From Campanula takesimana (taxonomy: Eukaryota; Streptophyta; Magnoliopsida; Asterales; Campanulaceae): a stretch of 64,000 nt of DNA. A model generated the notes under the pieces. That model was not told the DNA's origin, did not search any database, and saw only the letters and a program-made list of their open reading frames with translations. Location: contig JAOWBW010000087.1 of NCBI GenBank assembly GCA_026119855.1, positions 1,240,001-1,304,000 on the forward strand, in the 5' to 3' direction. Positions 23,301 to 32,832 of the stretch are shown piece by piece. Position numbers and translations under genes: made by a program. Position 1 is the stretch's first letter; each line of letters opens with the position of its first letter.

Positions 23301-25355
23301 AATTTTTGCCCTCCACTCCGGTTTCTTCAACGCCATGTTTTCATCCAATCCAAGTAAACTCATCGTTTTCAATCTCCCTAATCCAAATTTGCTTGGGTCT
23401 TCCCTTACCCCTCGCCATTTTCTCACTTCTCCACTCATCAGGCGTTCTAACTGGTGCATCACTTGGTCTCCGTCTCACATGACCAAACCACTTTAGACGA
23501 TTCTCCCTCATTTTATCCTCAATGGGCGCAACTTTTACTTTACCCCTGATCACATTATTTCTCAGTCGATCATTTCTTGTTAGCCCACATATCCCTCGCA
23601 ACGTACACATCTCCGCCATATTCATCTTATGAATATGACACTATTTCACGGCCCAACATTCAGTGCCATAAAGCTGGTCAGCCTGATTGCTGCCAGTAGT
23701 ATTTTCCCTTTAATCTATGGGGCACGTCAGGATCACAACAAAAGCCCGTGTCACTCTTCCACTTCAACCAACTTTCTTTAATCTTATGAGCCACATCTCC
23801 ATCGAATTCTCCATCCTTTTGGATAATAGATCCAAGATAGCGAAAGAGCTCTGAAGCTTGAACAATCTTTCCATCGAATGTGATCACCTCTGCTTCACTC
23901 CTTCCAACTGCTAATCTTACACTCCAAATATCCAGTCTTGCTTCTGCTCAGTCTAAATCTCGAGATTCTAAAGTGTGTCTCCACAACTCCAATATACTTT
24001 CATCATCACCCTCTTTTGTCTCATCAATAAGCACAGTATCATTATCTACAATATCATTATCTGCGAACAACATACACCATAGTATATCATCTTGGATTGA
24101 CCTTGTCAATTCGTCCATTATCATAGCAAAAAGAAATGGACTAAGTGCAAAACCTTGATGCACTGCAATCATAATAGGGAACTCTTCTGTCTTTCCAACA
24201 CTAGTCCGTACAGTACACAAGTATTAACTCCATTATACATGTTCTTGATAATATCAATATATTTCTTTGAGACGCCTTTCTTAGCTAAAGCCCACCAAAG
24301 TACGTCTCTTAGCACTTTATCTTACGCCCTTCTCCAAATCAATGAAAACCATATGCAAAATATTTCTCCATGGTTTGTCTCATAAGATAGATTGCCTCCA
24401 TATTCGATGTTCCGGGCATAAATCCAAATTGGTTATCCGAAATATTCACAATTCTTCTATAAAGCCACTAAATTTGCAGCTTATCTTGAATTCTTATCCT
24501 TTCTTTACGGAGTGGACTTCCGGTACACCTTATGTCATCTTAAATAAATGACTTTTTTTTTTTCCTGGGAGATATCTGTTTTTTTTGAAAGTCTATGGCA
24601 TTACAGGATGATCAAGAAGTGCTGGAGTGAGAAGCCAGATAAGAGACCGACATTCAAGGAGATAATTCCAAGGTTGGAGTCTATTTACGACAGTCATGTA
24701 CAGAAGCCGCAGTCAAAGGTCTCTCCCTCCCCCTCTCTTTTTCTCTCTAACTCTCTCACAATTTATGGTTGACACCCGGAATGGCCATATACTTCATGCA
24801 TGTGCACACTATGATAAATTTGAAAAATACTACTCCCTCTGTCTCTAAATGAATGTCCAAATTTCATTTTAAGTCTACGTTTCATAAAATTTAGTGGCAA
24901 AGATATATAATCATGTAATTCTCTTTCCAAACATTTAGTTTTGCAAGTATAAAGAGACTAGTGAAAAAAAATTGAAAAAAAAACAATTAGGAATAAAGTT
25001 ATTTCTGAAAAAGACGTTCATTTTGGGACAACGATTTCTCAAAATTGAACATTCATTTAGGGACAGAGGGAGTACCAAGGATCACTAGTCCCCATTGTTT
25101 AGGATGTTTTGCTTAAGCAAAGGTGTTATATCTGTTTATGTGCTAAAAAAGAGGATTGTCAGCTCGATAAATGTTTGAGTCAGACCAATATAAGTGAATC
25201 CGCATGAAGTGGACAGGTACTTGTTGATACTTTCACATTTCATCACGTGTTAATTACATATGCAGGTGGGACTGCTGAAGTACTTTCGAAAAATGGAGGC
25301 AATGTGGAAGAAAGGCGGTTCTAGTCAAAGTAGCAGCAGCGACTCGTCTCAGTAA
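9197..25355 (+). CDS. Ankyrin-repeat Raf/ILK-like protein kinase gene, predicted pseudokinase (full-length copy)
   Basis: Twelve exons joined in phase: 9197-9499, 11378-11452, 11561-11656, 15626-15711, 15796-15916, 16451-16530, 18672-18734, 18853-18941, 19230-19315, 19477-19598, 24607-24718 and 25266-25355 (stop TAA). They give about 440 residues. The first visible exon opens after an AG (VKFTLSRQSSLGPE) with no in-frame ATG, so a short upstream exon carrying the start is inferred. Residues 30-130 hold ankyrin repeats (RTALHVAACQGFSDVAELLL, then PLAEAIHNKSHDVIKHL). The kinase domain follows: VAVK with Lys about 174, C-helix FRDEL with Glu about 193, APEVF, DVFSFA and KRPTF are present. The catalytic HRD is HGA (269-271) and DFG is SFG (289-291). 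The glycine loop is degenerate (KGTFCIALWHG). It resembles plant integrin-linked-kinase-like, C-group Raf-type proteins such as Arabidopsis AT4G18950 (identity recalled, not searched). Catalytic activity is doubtful. Intron 10 is 5 kb, filled with transposons. Confidence 0.88.
10310..10537. mobile_element. 5'-degenerate Stowaway-type MITE in intron 1
   Basis: The right end GGACATTCATTCAGGGACGG...GGGAG then TA is clear. The body (AAGCATTTAGTTTTGCGTGTA, then GACTAGTGAAATTG) is homologous to the MITE at 24834-25072. The left end is not recognisable. Confidence 0.6.
12415..12734. mobile_element. Stowaway-type MITE carrying the left duplication breakpoint
   Basis: CTCCCTCCGTCCCAGTTTAA at the left pairs with TTAAACTGGGACGGAGGGAG at the right; TA flanks both ends. 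It lies in intron 3 of the kinase gene. The left breakpoint of the 16.7-kb duplication falls at 12506-12508 inside it, so only its right part recurs downstream (29211-29436). CCCAGTTTAAGGTTCTTA occurs twice within the left arm. Confidence 0.88.
13761..15108. mobile_element. Solo LTR, about 1.35 kb, in intron 3
   Basis: It starts TGGTAGGCTTAGTCACACG and ends CCGCCACATCA, giving TG...CA termini. A perfect 5-bp duplication CCATG lies on both sides (13756-13760 and 15109-15113). No internal coding region is present. The interior has GGGTCGATCCACGAAGAACA and inverted CGTGCAC / GTGCACGAG motifs of the kind seen in plant Gypsy LTRs. This fits an LTR left after unequal recombination. Which family it belongs to is not known. 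Confidence 0.72.
15109..15625. other. End of intron 3: low-complexity tracts
   Basis: Holds a T run (about 15139-15162), a G-rich region with a run of about 12 G (about 15416-15428) and GGTGG/GGGTG tracts, then the acceptor TTTTCAG of exon 4 at 15625. No other element is recognised. Confidence 0.6.
16131..16397. mobile_element. Stowaway-type MITE in intron 5
   Basis: The right end TATGGGACGGAGGGAG then TA is clean. The left end is CTTTTCCGTCCCATAATGAT, slightly degenerate. ATGATAGTTCCCGTTT at the left is roughly mirrored by ATGGGAACATC at the right. Confidence 0.72.
16840..17600. other. AT-rich insertion in intron 6, possibly LTR-derived
   Basis: This block has no homology to neighbouring intron sequence that I can see. 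On the minus strand it has a TATA-like CCATATAAAACC (about 17470) and pyrimidine-rich tracts, the look of an LTR promoter. I could not fix TG/CA ends or a target duplication, so the class is unassigned. Confidence 0.3.
17770..18020. mobile_element. Stowaway-type MITE with long hairpin, intron 6
   Basis: CTCCCTCCGTCCCAGAGTAA and TTGCTCTGGGACAGAGGTAG are the ends, TA on each side. The arms pair for most of their length: GTGTCCACCTTTTTTGCATG against CATGCAAAAAAGGTGGACAC, and AAAGGAACTTTGAGC against GCTCAAAGTTCCTT. The RNA would fold into a near-perfect hairpin of about 250 nt. Confidence 0.9.
20124..20353. mobile_element. Stowaway-type MITE in intron 10
   Basis: CTCCCTCTGTCCCAAACTAA at the left pairs with TTAGTTTGGGACGGAGGGAG at the right, TA on both sides. 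Arms TGGTTACTAA and TTAGTAACCA match. Immediately after it lies a T run then (GT)n then (GC)n tract (20358-20404). Confidence 0.88.
20501..22391 (-). mobile_element. Internally deleted Copia-type LTR retrotransposon (element 1), antisense in intron 10
   Basis: A perfect 5-bp target duplication GAGGG flanks the element (20496-20500, 22392-22396). The 5' LTR is complete at 21843-22391 (549 bp; plus-strand ends TGTTAGAGC and CCCAACA). Beside it at about 21829-21840 is a primer-binding site complementary to initiator Met-tRNA (minus strand TGGTATCAAAGC). At the left, only about 215 bp of the 3' LTR (20501 to about 20718) remain, joined straight to the protease region. Integrase, reverse transcriptase, RNase H and the rest of the 3' LTR are deleted. 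Confidence 0.88.
20619..21797 (-). pseudogene. Copia gag-protease remnant, one in-frame stop, C-terminus read into LTR
   Basis: One frame runs from Met at 21797. Residues 1-170 are Gag-like (KFNGKNSFSLWQIKMKAIL near the start). The zinc knuckle begins CNFCKEKGH but the next codon is TGA (plus-strand 21120-21122), followed by KFDCPRK, so CCHC is broken by a stop. The frame then continues with a protease segment containing the active-site motif LDSGAS (about 20975). The last 35 or so codons (RSIILDLEISTVRNFA) are LTR sequence, showing that the internal deletion fused pol to the 3' LTR in an open frame. The Gag start ATG and length look normal. Not functional. Confidence 0.85.
22693..24540 (-). 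mobile_element. 5'-truncated RTE-clade LINE, antisense in intron 10
   Basis: On the minus strand the fragment runs from reverse-transcriptase sequence to a (TTG)n tail (plus-strand CAA repeats 22693-22714), preceded by the 3' end typical of plant RTE elements (TAGTCCTAAAATAATTTGAG on plus). RT motifs readable: NQFGFMPG, MRQTMEKY, SKKYIDIIKNMYNG, LSPFLFAMIMDEL, FRYLGSIIQKDGEFDGD, APIEDKMRENRLKWFGHVRR. There are several frameshifts and stops. The catalytic FADD box is altered to FADN with a duplicated segment. No target duplication was located; the 5' boundary is approximate. Confidence 0.82.
22985..23050 (+). other. Possible SINE / tRNA-like piece within the LINE 3' region
   Basis: GTAGCTCATAGTGCTAGG followed 25 bases later by TTGAGTTTAAGTCTCAA resembles pol III A and B boxes. 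It sits in a 400-bp AT-rich segment (about 22860-23280) between the LINE tail and its last coding sequence, which may be a separate insertion. Confidence 0.25.
24834..25072. mobile_element. Stowaway-type MITE in intron 11
   Basis: The ends are CTCCCTCTGTCTCTAAATGA and TCATTTAGGGACAGAGGGAG, TA on both sides. The body is homologous to the partial MITE at 10310-10537 in intron 1 of the same gene. Confidence 0.87.
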
Positions 25356-26019
25356 GTGTGCTATCATCTTGGTGGTAGACAATATCTATGCCCCTTTAGG
25401 CTCAGAATATGTGCCGGAAAAATAAACTCATTCCCAAAAGTATTCTAGCAAGAGACGTGTTTGCTGTGGAGGAAAATAGTTTGTGTCATCTTCGTTTTCA
25501 GTTTACCTGTATTGACACCCATCTCATATCTACCCCTCGTGATTGAAAGTTGAGGAAAAAAAAGTTACACTCCCTCCGTCCCTATATAGTATGTCATGGT
25601 CAACCCAATTAAACTTTGATCATAAATTATGAAAATCTAGTTTCCCCCCTTTGTAATTCTGAGTGTGAAAAAACACCCTATATTCGCTTGGGAATTTATA
25701 TGAATAATTAGGCCTGACAATTGTGCGGGTTGGGTCGGGTTAAGACGGGTTAATGGGTTGAAGCTTTGGGTCAAACCTGTTAATTTCATGGGTCACAGGG
25801 GTTGACCACCTGCTTTTGGTTGGTTAGTACATTTATAAATGTTGACAAGTTTTGCTTAATTGCTTCACTGGCAAGCTTTGTCAACGGCAAGTCGTGGATA
25901 ACGCTTCAATTCTAATAATTATATCATCAAGTGTTACACCCGGTTTGACTTAGAAAGGTCAACGTCAATTGACAGACAAAGCTTGATTGAAACTATAACC
26001 ACTATATCATTAAGTGCTA
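25356..26019. other. 3' flank of the kinase gene (copy A)
   Basis: Contains the presumed 3' UTR (no polyadenylation signal assigned). A single Stowaway left end (CACTCCCTCCGTCCCTATAT at about 25569) has no right partner. A fragment from about 25711 (GGCCTGACAATTGTGCGGGT, then GGGTCGGGTTAAGACGGGTT) is similar to the hAT-like end at 48733. The rest is AT-rich. Confidence 0.5.
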
Positions 26020-26288
26020 CTCCCTCCGCATCCCGGAGTAAGAGTCACCCCTCATTTGCACGGTTATTAATAAATATTGGATGTGATGTAAATGTTGTGA
26101 GTGTAAAAGTAAAGTATGAGAGAGAATGAGTGGGAGAGAATAGTGAATTGATTGATGTTGTGAGTATAAAAGTAAAATAGGAGAGAGAATGAGTGGGGTG
26201 AATAGTAAAGATTCTTTGCCATTTTAAGAATGAGACTCTTGGACGGACCAAAAAGTAAAATGAGACTCTTACTCTGGGACGGAGGGAG
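26020..26288. mobile_element. Stowaway-type MITE (first of a cluster of four)
   Basis: CTCCCTCCGCATCCCGGAGT at the left and CTCTGGGACGGAGGGAG at the right, flanked by TA. A close relative of the same size lies at 50819-51087, sharing ACCCCTCATTTGCACG and ATTAATAAATATTGGATG. Confidence 0.85.
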
Positions 26289-26328
26289 TATAATCTTTTC
26301 CGGCCATTCCAAATGAAGATTATGAATA

Positions 26329-26523
26329 CTCCCTCCGTCCAACTATAAGGTTCTTATTTTGACTTTGTACGGAGATTAAGAAAAAATAAATGTTGTGAGT
26401 GTGGAAGTAAGGTAAGAGAGAGAAAATAGGTATGGAGTTTTTGTTGTGAGAATGACAAGTGGATCCCAGTTTCCATTTTAAATAATAAAGTAAAGTAAAA
26501 ACCTTAAATAAGAACAGATGGAG
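26329..26523. mobile_element. Stowaway-type MITE
   Basis: CTCCCTCCGTCCAACTATAA at the left; AAGAACAGATGGAG then TA at the right. AAGGTTCTTATTT and AACCTTAAATAAGAAC are the paired arms. Confidence 0.8.
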
Positions 26524-26569
26524 TATTTAATTTTGACTTAAAGTAATTTCAGTTACATAGGTGTGTATA

Positions 26570-26814
26570 CTCCCTCCGTCCCATTTCAAATTGCAAAACT
26601 TGCCAAAAGGGTGTCCCAACTAAAATTGCAAAATCCAAAAATGGCAAGTTTTAACCCACTTGCACACTCACATCCATTAACCCACTAACTATTTTCTACC
26701 CCACTTTCTCTCTCCCACTCAACTATCAACACTCACAACACATCACCTTTTTCACTTTTTCCCTTAATCCCCGTGCCAACCTAGTATTTGCAATTTGAAA
26801 TGGGACGGATGGAG
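26570..26814. mobile_element. Stowaway-type MITE
   Basis: CTCCCTCCGTCCCATTTCAA pairs with TTGAAATGGGACGGATGGAG; TA flanks. Arms AATTGCAAA and TTTGCAATT match. Confidence 0.87.
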
Positions 26815-26826
26815 TATTTATTACTA

Positions 26827-27076
26827 CTCCCTACGCCTTGAATGCAGTGTCAAATTACTTTGATAGTCAACTCAACTGAAATCTGTTTAATATTTATTAA
26901 AATAATTACTATCTTCATAAAAATTCTAAATTGTTATTGATGATATTCTTTGTTGATCATCATTTTTTTTTTGTTAATGTCATAATGATAATCGATACTT
27001 TCATAGTTTTTGTTCAAATTTCAACCGAGTTAACCATAGAATAATAAAATAAAACTATGGGGACATAAAGGGAATA
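26827..27076. mobile_element. Degenerate Stowaway-like MITE
   Basis: The left end CTCCCTACGCCTTGAATGC and right end TATGGGGACATAAAGGGAAT are weakly complementary. Internal TTTGATAGTCAACTCAACTG is mirrored by TTTCAACCGAGTTAACCATAG. Boundaries approximate. Confidence 0.5.
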
Positions 27077-27780
27077 TTAATCATATCATAATATGAGATG
27101 GTGAATCACGAATGAAAGTTAGAACATAATTATAGATTAACATGGATTTAGTAACTTCATGACATTTGCTTTTTAATGCACTTCCATTTGAAAATGGTGT
27201 TGTGGAATAGACCCTCCAACACCCAAGCAAATCGCAAGAAATCACCGCACCACAAACAAGCACAAGAAATAATAAAGCAAAGCAAAAGACAAAAGAACAC
27301 AAGAAATTGTTTACCCAGTTCGTCAATATATTTGACTACGTCTGGGGGCACTACCAAGCCAGGATTTTGCACTATAATATGTTAAATCTGAGTTACAATG
27401 AGTATGAGGGCGGATCATTGCTTAAATATACAACTTAGAATAAGACCTAAACCTAAACATAAGAGAAATCCCGAAAATACTGCTATTCCCGAATTCAGTG
27501 TCGCGGCACTCGAGCGCCCGCTTGGTGAGGCCCAAGCGCCCGCTTACTTCTTGCGCTAAACGACTGATCCTTTCTGCCGAGACCAGGCGCCCGCCTGGTT
27601 GCAGACCAGGCGCCCGCTCGCCTCCTTCGCAGATTTTCTTCTCTTTGTTTCCTTCACGATCTCTATTCCAACAATATCCCACCTAGAGATCAACCCGTAT
27701 GTCCAAACCCCGTATCCGTCTTCAACTCATCCTTAGTGCCATAGTGCTCACCTCGATCATGGTAGTGCCTTTCTCCTCCC

Positions 27781-28816
27781 CTATTCTCCAAGCCCCGTTG
27801 AAGCTATACCCAGCTTCAACTTCTCCTTGCTTGAGAATCTTAGAGCCTTGCCATCTGATCTACACTCTCTGTTAGATCTGCGCAGCGGAATATCCGGTCC
27901 TAGAGTATTTGGTTCATCTTCAGTGACCCCTTGACCTTGGTCATCATGAACCGTCTCGCTCCCACCCGAGTCTGGAGTATCCATGCAAATTTTATTCGCA
28001 TCACAGTATTCCTCAAACTCCCTGAGCTCATACTCCCCACCATTATCCGACCTCAAGCTTTTGAGCTTAAGTCGCGTCTGATTCTCCACCAAGGCGTTCC
28101 ACTTCTTAAATATCCTGAAAGCTTCATCTTTCCCCTTTAAGAAGCAAACCCAAACCTTCCTTGTCGAATCATCAATGAAAGTCATGTAGTATGACGCACC
28201 ACCCAGAGAAGTTACTGGGGCTGGTCCCCACAAATCCGTGTGAACCAATTCCAACTTTGCTTCCCTCAAAGCCCTACCAGTCCTTGAGAAATTACTCCTA
28301 GCCTGTTTGCCACAGTCTTCGCAAATCCCTACGTCGACTATCTTCAAACCCTGTAGTTTCCCCTTTGAGCAAAGTGCCCGCACCCCCTTCTCACCCATGT
28401 GACCCAATCGACAGTGCCACAAATCCGTATCACCCTTGGCTGACGTCACCGCGATACTGTCATTGGTGTTGTTCGTCAAATACAATCTTCCTTCCTTATT
28501 ACCCCGAGCGATTTCAGAATCCTCCTTGGTAATAACCCAGTTCCTGCAGCTAAAAGTTACCGTGTAACCTTCTTCACCCAGCTGCCCAACTGATAACAGG
28601 TTCTTTTTCAAACCCGGAATGTGTACCCGGAATGTGTCTGACCCCGTGTAGATATAAGACTTTCCCGTCCGATGCTCCTATTCTGACATCCCCCTTCCCA
28701 TTGATTTCCAAAGGCTCGCCATCCGCCAGATAGACCTTTCCGAAATCACCAGAAGTATAATTTTCCATCTCCTTTGCATGCCCGCATGAGTGGAATGATG
28801 CCACCGAATCCAGCAC
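27781..28816 (-). pseudogene. Copia element 2 protease-integrase remnant (copy A)
   Basis: Frame 1 (28816 down) reads a protease segment where the active-site motif is LDSVASFHS; family members have LDSGAS. Frame 2 (28611 down to 27781) reads GAG-pre-integrase (DLWHCRLGHMGEKGV) and integrase core start (ELVHTDLWGPAPV; LRSDNGGEYELREF), then breaks off and continues as SGGSETVHDDQGQGV...PLRRSNR, the linker before reverse transcriptase. An internal deletion has therefore removed the integrase C-terminus. The two frames are separated by a 13-bp tandem duplication (ACCCGGAATGTGT twice, 28612-28637). Reverse transcriptase and RNase H are gone. Confidence 0.85.
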
Positions 28817-28848
28817 CCATGATTCTAGCGCACTACTAACGCTCAGAA

Positions 28849-29210
28849 TCAGTCATTCGCTGATTTATCCCCTCGCCGGGGACAATCCCTCTTGTAGTGT
28901 CCTAACTCCTTACAATGATAGCACTCAACCGATCCCTTGGCAACCTTTGGTGCATTATTGTTCTCCCTAGGCCTGTACTCACCACCTCCTACGTTTTCCC
29001 TTGATTCGGTTCTCCCCTTGTTGCTAGTACCCGGCTTTCCCCTGCTAGTTGTAGCTAAAGCCGATCCCGAAGTAGATGGTGTCCCCAACTTCTTCATACG
29101 ATTTTCCTCGCCTAAAAGAAAGTCCTTAACATCATCATACTTCAATTTATTCTTACCCGCTGAAGCATTTAACGCCGTCACCGTTCCGCTCCAACATCCT
29201 GGTAAGGATG
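28849..29210 (-). pseudogene. Copia element 2 gag C-terminal fragment (copy A)
   Basis: The last 120 or so residues of Gag, with the zinc knuckle CYHCKELGHYKRDC intact, end abruptly at the duplication junction. The full gag gene is at 45550-46350. Confidence 0.9.
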
Positions 29211-29436
29211 AATAGTGCTTTGGAGAATCTTGCCATCAAAAAGTCCATTTAATTACAAAAAAATAATTACTTACCTAACTTACTTTCACCAACTTGCTTC
29301 ATGAATAGTGTTTTGGACATTTATATCCTTCACTTTCTATTTTTGGTTGACTCATTTCTTTTGTTTTTGCGTTAGTTTCTTATTCTTAATAAGCGTGCAT
29401 AGTCAAACTAAGAATCTTAAACTGGGACGGAGGGAG
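29211..29436. mobile_element. Right part of Stowaway-type MITE (copy B, truncated at junction)
   Basis: Corresponds to 12509-12734. It lacks the CTCCCTCCGTCCC left end, which is replaced by Copia gag sequence. Right end AAACTGGGACGGAGGGAG then TA is intact. Confidence 0.9.
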
Positions 29437-30462
29437 TATATTAGTCTAGTTGTCGATTTTCGATTATTACGCTATTTTAAATGGTCGTTAATCCATCTAA
29501 TAAGCATAGGAAATGTTATCCTTCTACATATCTTGCTTAGTTATGCGGTCTTCTTTGTATTTTTGCTTGTTAATATTGTTTATAATTATTTTTAACATAC
29601 AACATACTTTAGGATTGTATAAATCAACACAACCTTTACATGAAATTTTATTCTAACAGATTGATACGACAAGGACAATTTTTACAGACACCAATTAAGC
29701 CATCTCACGATAGATAAAGTAGTATAAGAGTAAGAAATAGCTATTTTTAAATGATATTAACCCTATAACTCTAGTTGTTGTTCAATTACTCAATTCTTTT
29801 TTTATTCACGCGTTATTATCGTAACAAACAAGAGATGTGATGTCTTCTCTCTTTTTTGTCTTTCGTTGCTCCGATTGAAGAACCAAACATAATCAATACG
29901 CGAGGTTTATGGTTTATGATTTAGGTTTAAATGACTATTTGGATGAGATGAATGAAAAAAAAGCGTTTTTTTTGTTTAGAAAATAATGCGTGAAAAGAAA
30001 AAAATTGGTTAATTAAACATAACAAGGGTTAAACAGTTATTATCATTGCAAAATAATGATTCCTCATTCTTATACTGTTTTGGCTGACATGGCATAACTT
30101 AATTGTTGTTTATAATCAGGGATATTTACACTGACACTCTATCAAATTTTTACTCATCTAAATTGCAAAAATAAATTTCAAAGAATGATTAGTTGCACTG
30201 AAAAAATTATATTTTCAGGATTAATTCCGTTTCCATTTCAGGATTGATTTATGCATAATTATCCATGTATTTTTTAGTGAGTGCTGCTATGTATACCATC
30301 CAGTTTTTACACCCCTTACAAAATATGCCATCAATTTTCCCATTTTACCCCTATTAAATACACCACCATCTTCCCCGTCACTCTCTCCTTCCTCTTCTCC
30401 TTATTATGTCCTTCTCTTCCCTTTTCTATCTTCCTTCTTCCCCCTCTTGCTCTCTCTCCATG

Positions 30463-31810
30463 TGGTAGGCTTAGTCACACGCCTACTAAATTAAACCTAA
30501 ACTCGGTCACTAATAATGTAATTAGGGTAAGTCAGGGTCGATCCACGAAGAACAATGATTATTTGCGTATTAGTCACTTAACCAGATTGGGGGTTTGATT
30601 TGTTGTTATTATATCCTACGAACGGGAAAATAAACTAAGTTGATTTAAACAATGAGGAAAAAGCACTTCAGATTGATCCCTATCCCCGTCCTCTATTTCA
30701 ATTTCATTGGTACTTCTTTTTCTCCGTTAATCCTATTCACTTGATCACGAGATGTAATTCAATCTCTGTCTCTTCTTACAGTTTAGTCTATAGCAGTGGC
30801 ACACTCACTATAAACCCTAATTAAAATTAAACCTAAACTGGCACAGAAAAGGTCTAAAGATTAATTGATTCAATTTTAAGAGACTAAGATCAAGAACGCA
30901 TTCTAGGTTACTAGATAATTGCTTAATTTTGCCTACTTCCCTGGCACATACACAATTGGTGAAGATGCTACAATGAAAACCCTAATTCTGGCACATAACA
31001 GAGAATTCTAGCATAGATTCATAAAAAGAACTAGTGAATTGGTCAAATCCACAAACCCTAGTTATCAATCTAGAATAGGAACAAACAAAATTATGAATAG
31101 AATAACAAAAGAATAAGAAAAACACCTCAATTGAAACAAAATAGGTTCATGTTCACAATCTAAAGCAATGGAATTTAGTTCTCCATGAAAGGTTCACAAA
31201 GCTCCAAGAAAAAGAAAGAACGTGATAGCCAATTCTAAAATTCGATCCCTAATCTAATATTGAAAATAGTTTTAAATACCCTAGTCTAATGCAAAGATAA
31301 AAAGGAAAACAATAAAAGAAAAATAAAAGAAAAATATCAAATCCCGTATGTCCCTTGCGCACACCACAATCCGGGCTCCAGGCCGCTCTGCACGACGTAA
31401 ATCATTAATTCTTCACAGACTCGTGTTGGGCAGCCGTGCAAGTCACCCATGAAACGCCCTTACACGGCTCGTGTTGTGGTGCACGAGTCGTGCAAAGGCC
31501 ATTTTTCCGCTCCAGCTTTTTCTTCATTTTTTTCTCCGCTTCCAAAGTTGACTCGCTCCAAATTTCAACTCGTTGACTTGACTTGATCTCGACTTTGACT
31601 ATCTTCGACACTTGGGACTTCACTTTGAAACTCATATAAAAAGATTACATCCGGACACAAAGTAAAAAGACTAAAATGCCCCCGGAGTACAATAAAGCCC
31701 AAATAATAAAATATTGCCCCAATTACATCAAAACTAGTCTAAGTACATCAAAATAAAGCATATTACATAGGAAAACAAGGGAAATACATGATACAATATC
31801 CGCCACATCA
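30463..31810. mobile_element. Solo LTR (copy B)
   Basis: Duplicate of 13761-15108 with the same TG/CA ends and CCATG flanks. Confidence 0.72.
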
Positions 31811-32832
31811 CCATGTCTCTTCTCATCTCTTATCGGGCCTTGTTTTTTTTTTTTTTTTTTTTTTTGGCTTTAAGGTTATTGACCGTCACTCCCCCTCACT
31901 TACCTCTACTCCTCCTTCCTCACCTCTGTTGATTGTCATATACCTCTTGGCTGGAAAAATTGCTGAACCCAGAAAAGGGGAAGGGACATCGCGGGTTCTA
32001 GGCAAGGGGAATGGAAGATGGATGAGAGAGGAAAGATGGCTGGAGTAGTGGAAGAGAGGGGGGCGGGGAGGGAGACAAATTAAAGAAGAAGATGAATAAG
32101 TATGGGGTGTCGGTTTTGGGGGGGGGGGGTTGCTGGTGGGTGAGGGATGGTTGTTGTTGGTGGTGTGTGGGGGCTGGATAGGGGGCAGATGGATGAAGAA
32201 TGAAAAGCGGGATAACAATGTTCTTTTTACCTTAAAAATATTCCGCTGGTGAAAGTATGCTTTTGTAGATTTGATGTGTTATAATGAATGTCTTTTCTTA
32301 CTCTCGTCATATTGAATCTCTTTTCAGGGAACCTTCTGTATTGCTTTATGGCATGGGACACAAGTTGCGGTTAAGAGGCTTAGGGATGATGTCTTTAACG
32401 ACGAGGAAAAAGTGTGGGTAGTTAATTCAGTTATAGTGTTTCCTCCTCAGTCTAGTTGTTTGAATTTGGGTTTCTGAAACAACTTCCTTGTTCACAGAAG
32501 GGCATTCAGGGATGAACTTGAGCTGCTTCAAAAGATACGACACCCGCATGTAGTTCAGTTTTTTGGGGCTGTAACTCAAAGTAGTCCTATGATGATTGTC
32601 ACTGAATATTTACCAAAGGTCTGCCTTTCGAACTGTGCCATGATTTAATTTATTTTTGGGTTAACTGTAGCTTTAAAAATGAGGGTCAGTTTCTTTTTCC
32701 CAAGTATTTCGTGGTCTGATTTTACTTTTGATGTTATTGATCGATGTCGATATAAATTTGAAAAGTTTTGCAGACCTAATGACATGCACTTCACTTCCTT
32801 TCTGCTTGTTCTGTTTTTTGAGAAAAGTATCG

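Larger units (their letters stand above)
12506..29210. repeat. Tandem segmental duplication, copy A (about 16.7 kb)
   Basis: Everything from 12506 to 29210 recurs in the same order and orientation at 29208-45911. The offset is 16,702 up to the G run at 19771 and 16,701 after it. Differences I saw: C13508 versus T30210, C23595 versus A40296, and 12 G (19771-19782) versus 11 G (36473-36483). ATG is shared at both breakpoints (12506-12508, 29208-29210, 45909-45911). The left breakpoint lies in a MITE, the right one in a Copia gag gene. Confidence 0.97.
27198..29210 (-). mobile_element. Copia-type retrotransposon (element 2), copy A, cut by the duplication junction
   Basis: The 3' LTR is complete at 27198-27673 (476 bp). 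On the plus strand it starts TGTTGTGGAATAG and ends CTATTCCAACA, so the ends are inverted copies. It is followed by remnants of integrase, protease and the last third of gag. The element stops at 29208-29210, where the sequence jumps to the middle of a MITE (copy B start). The LTR has a GC-rich patch (27505-27625) with GCGCCCGC five times. The same element is complete on its gag side in copy B (43899-46844). Confidence 0.88.

Noticed and set aside
27422..27682. 86-codon ORF in the GC-rich LTR patch
   Set aside because: Lies entirely in the Copia LTR; openness follows from high GC and low TA content.
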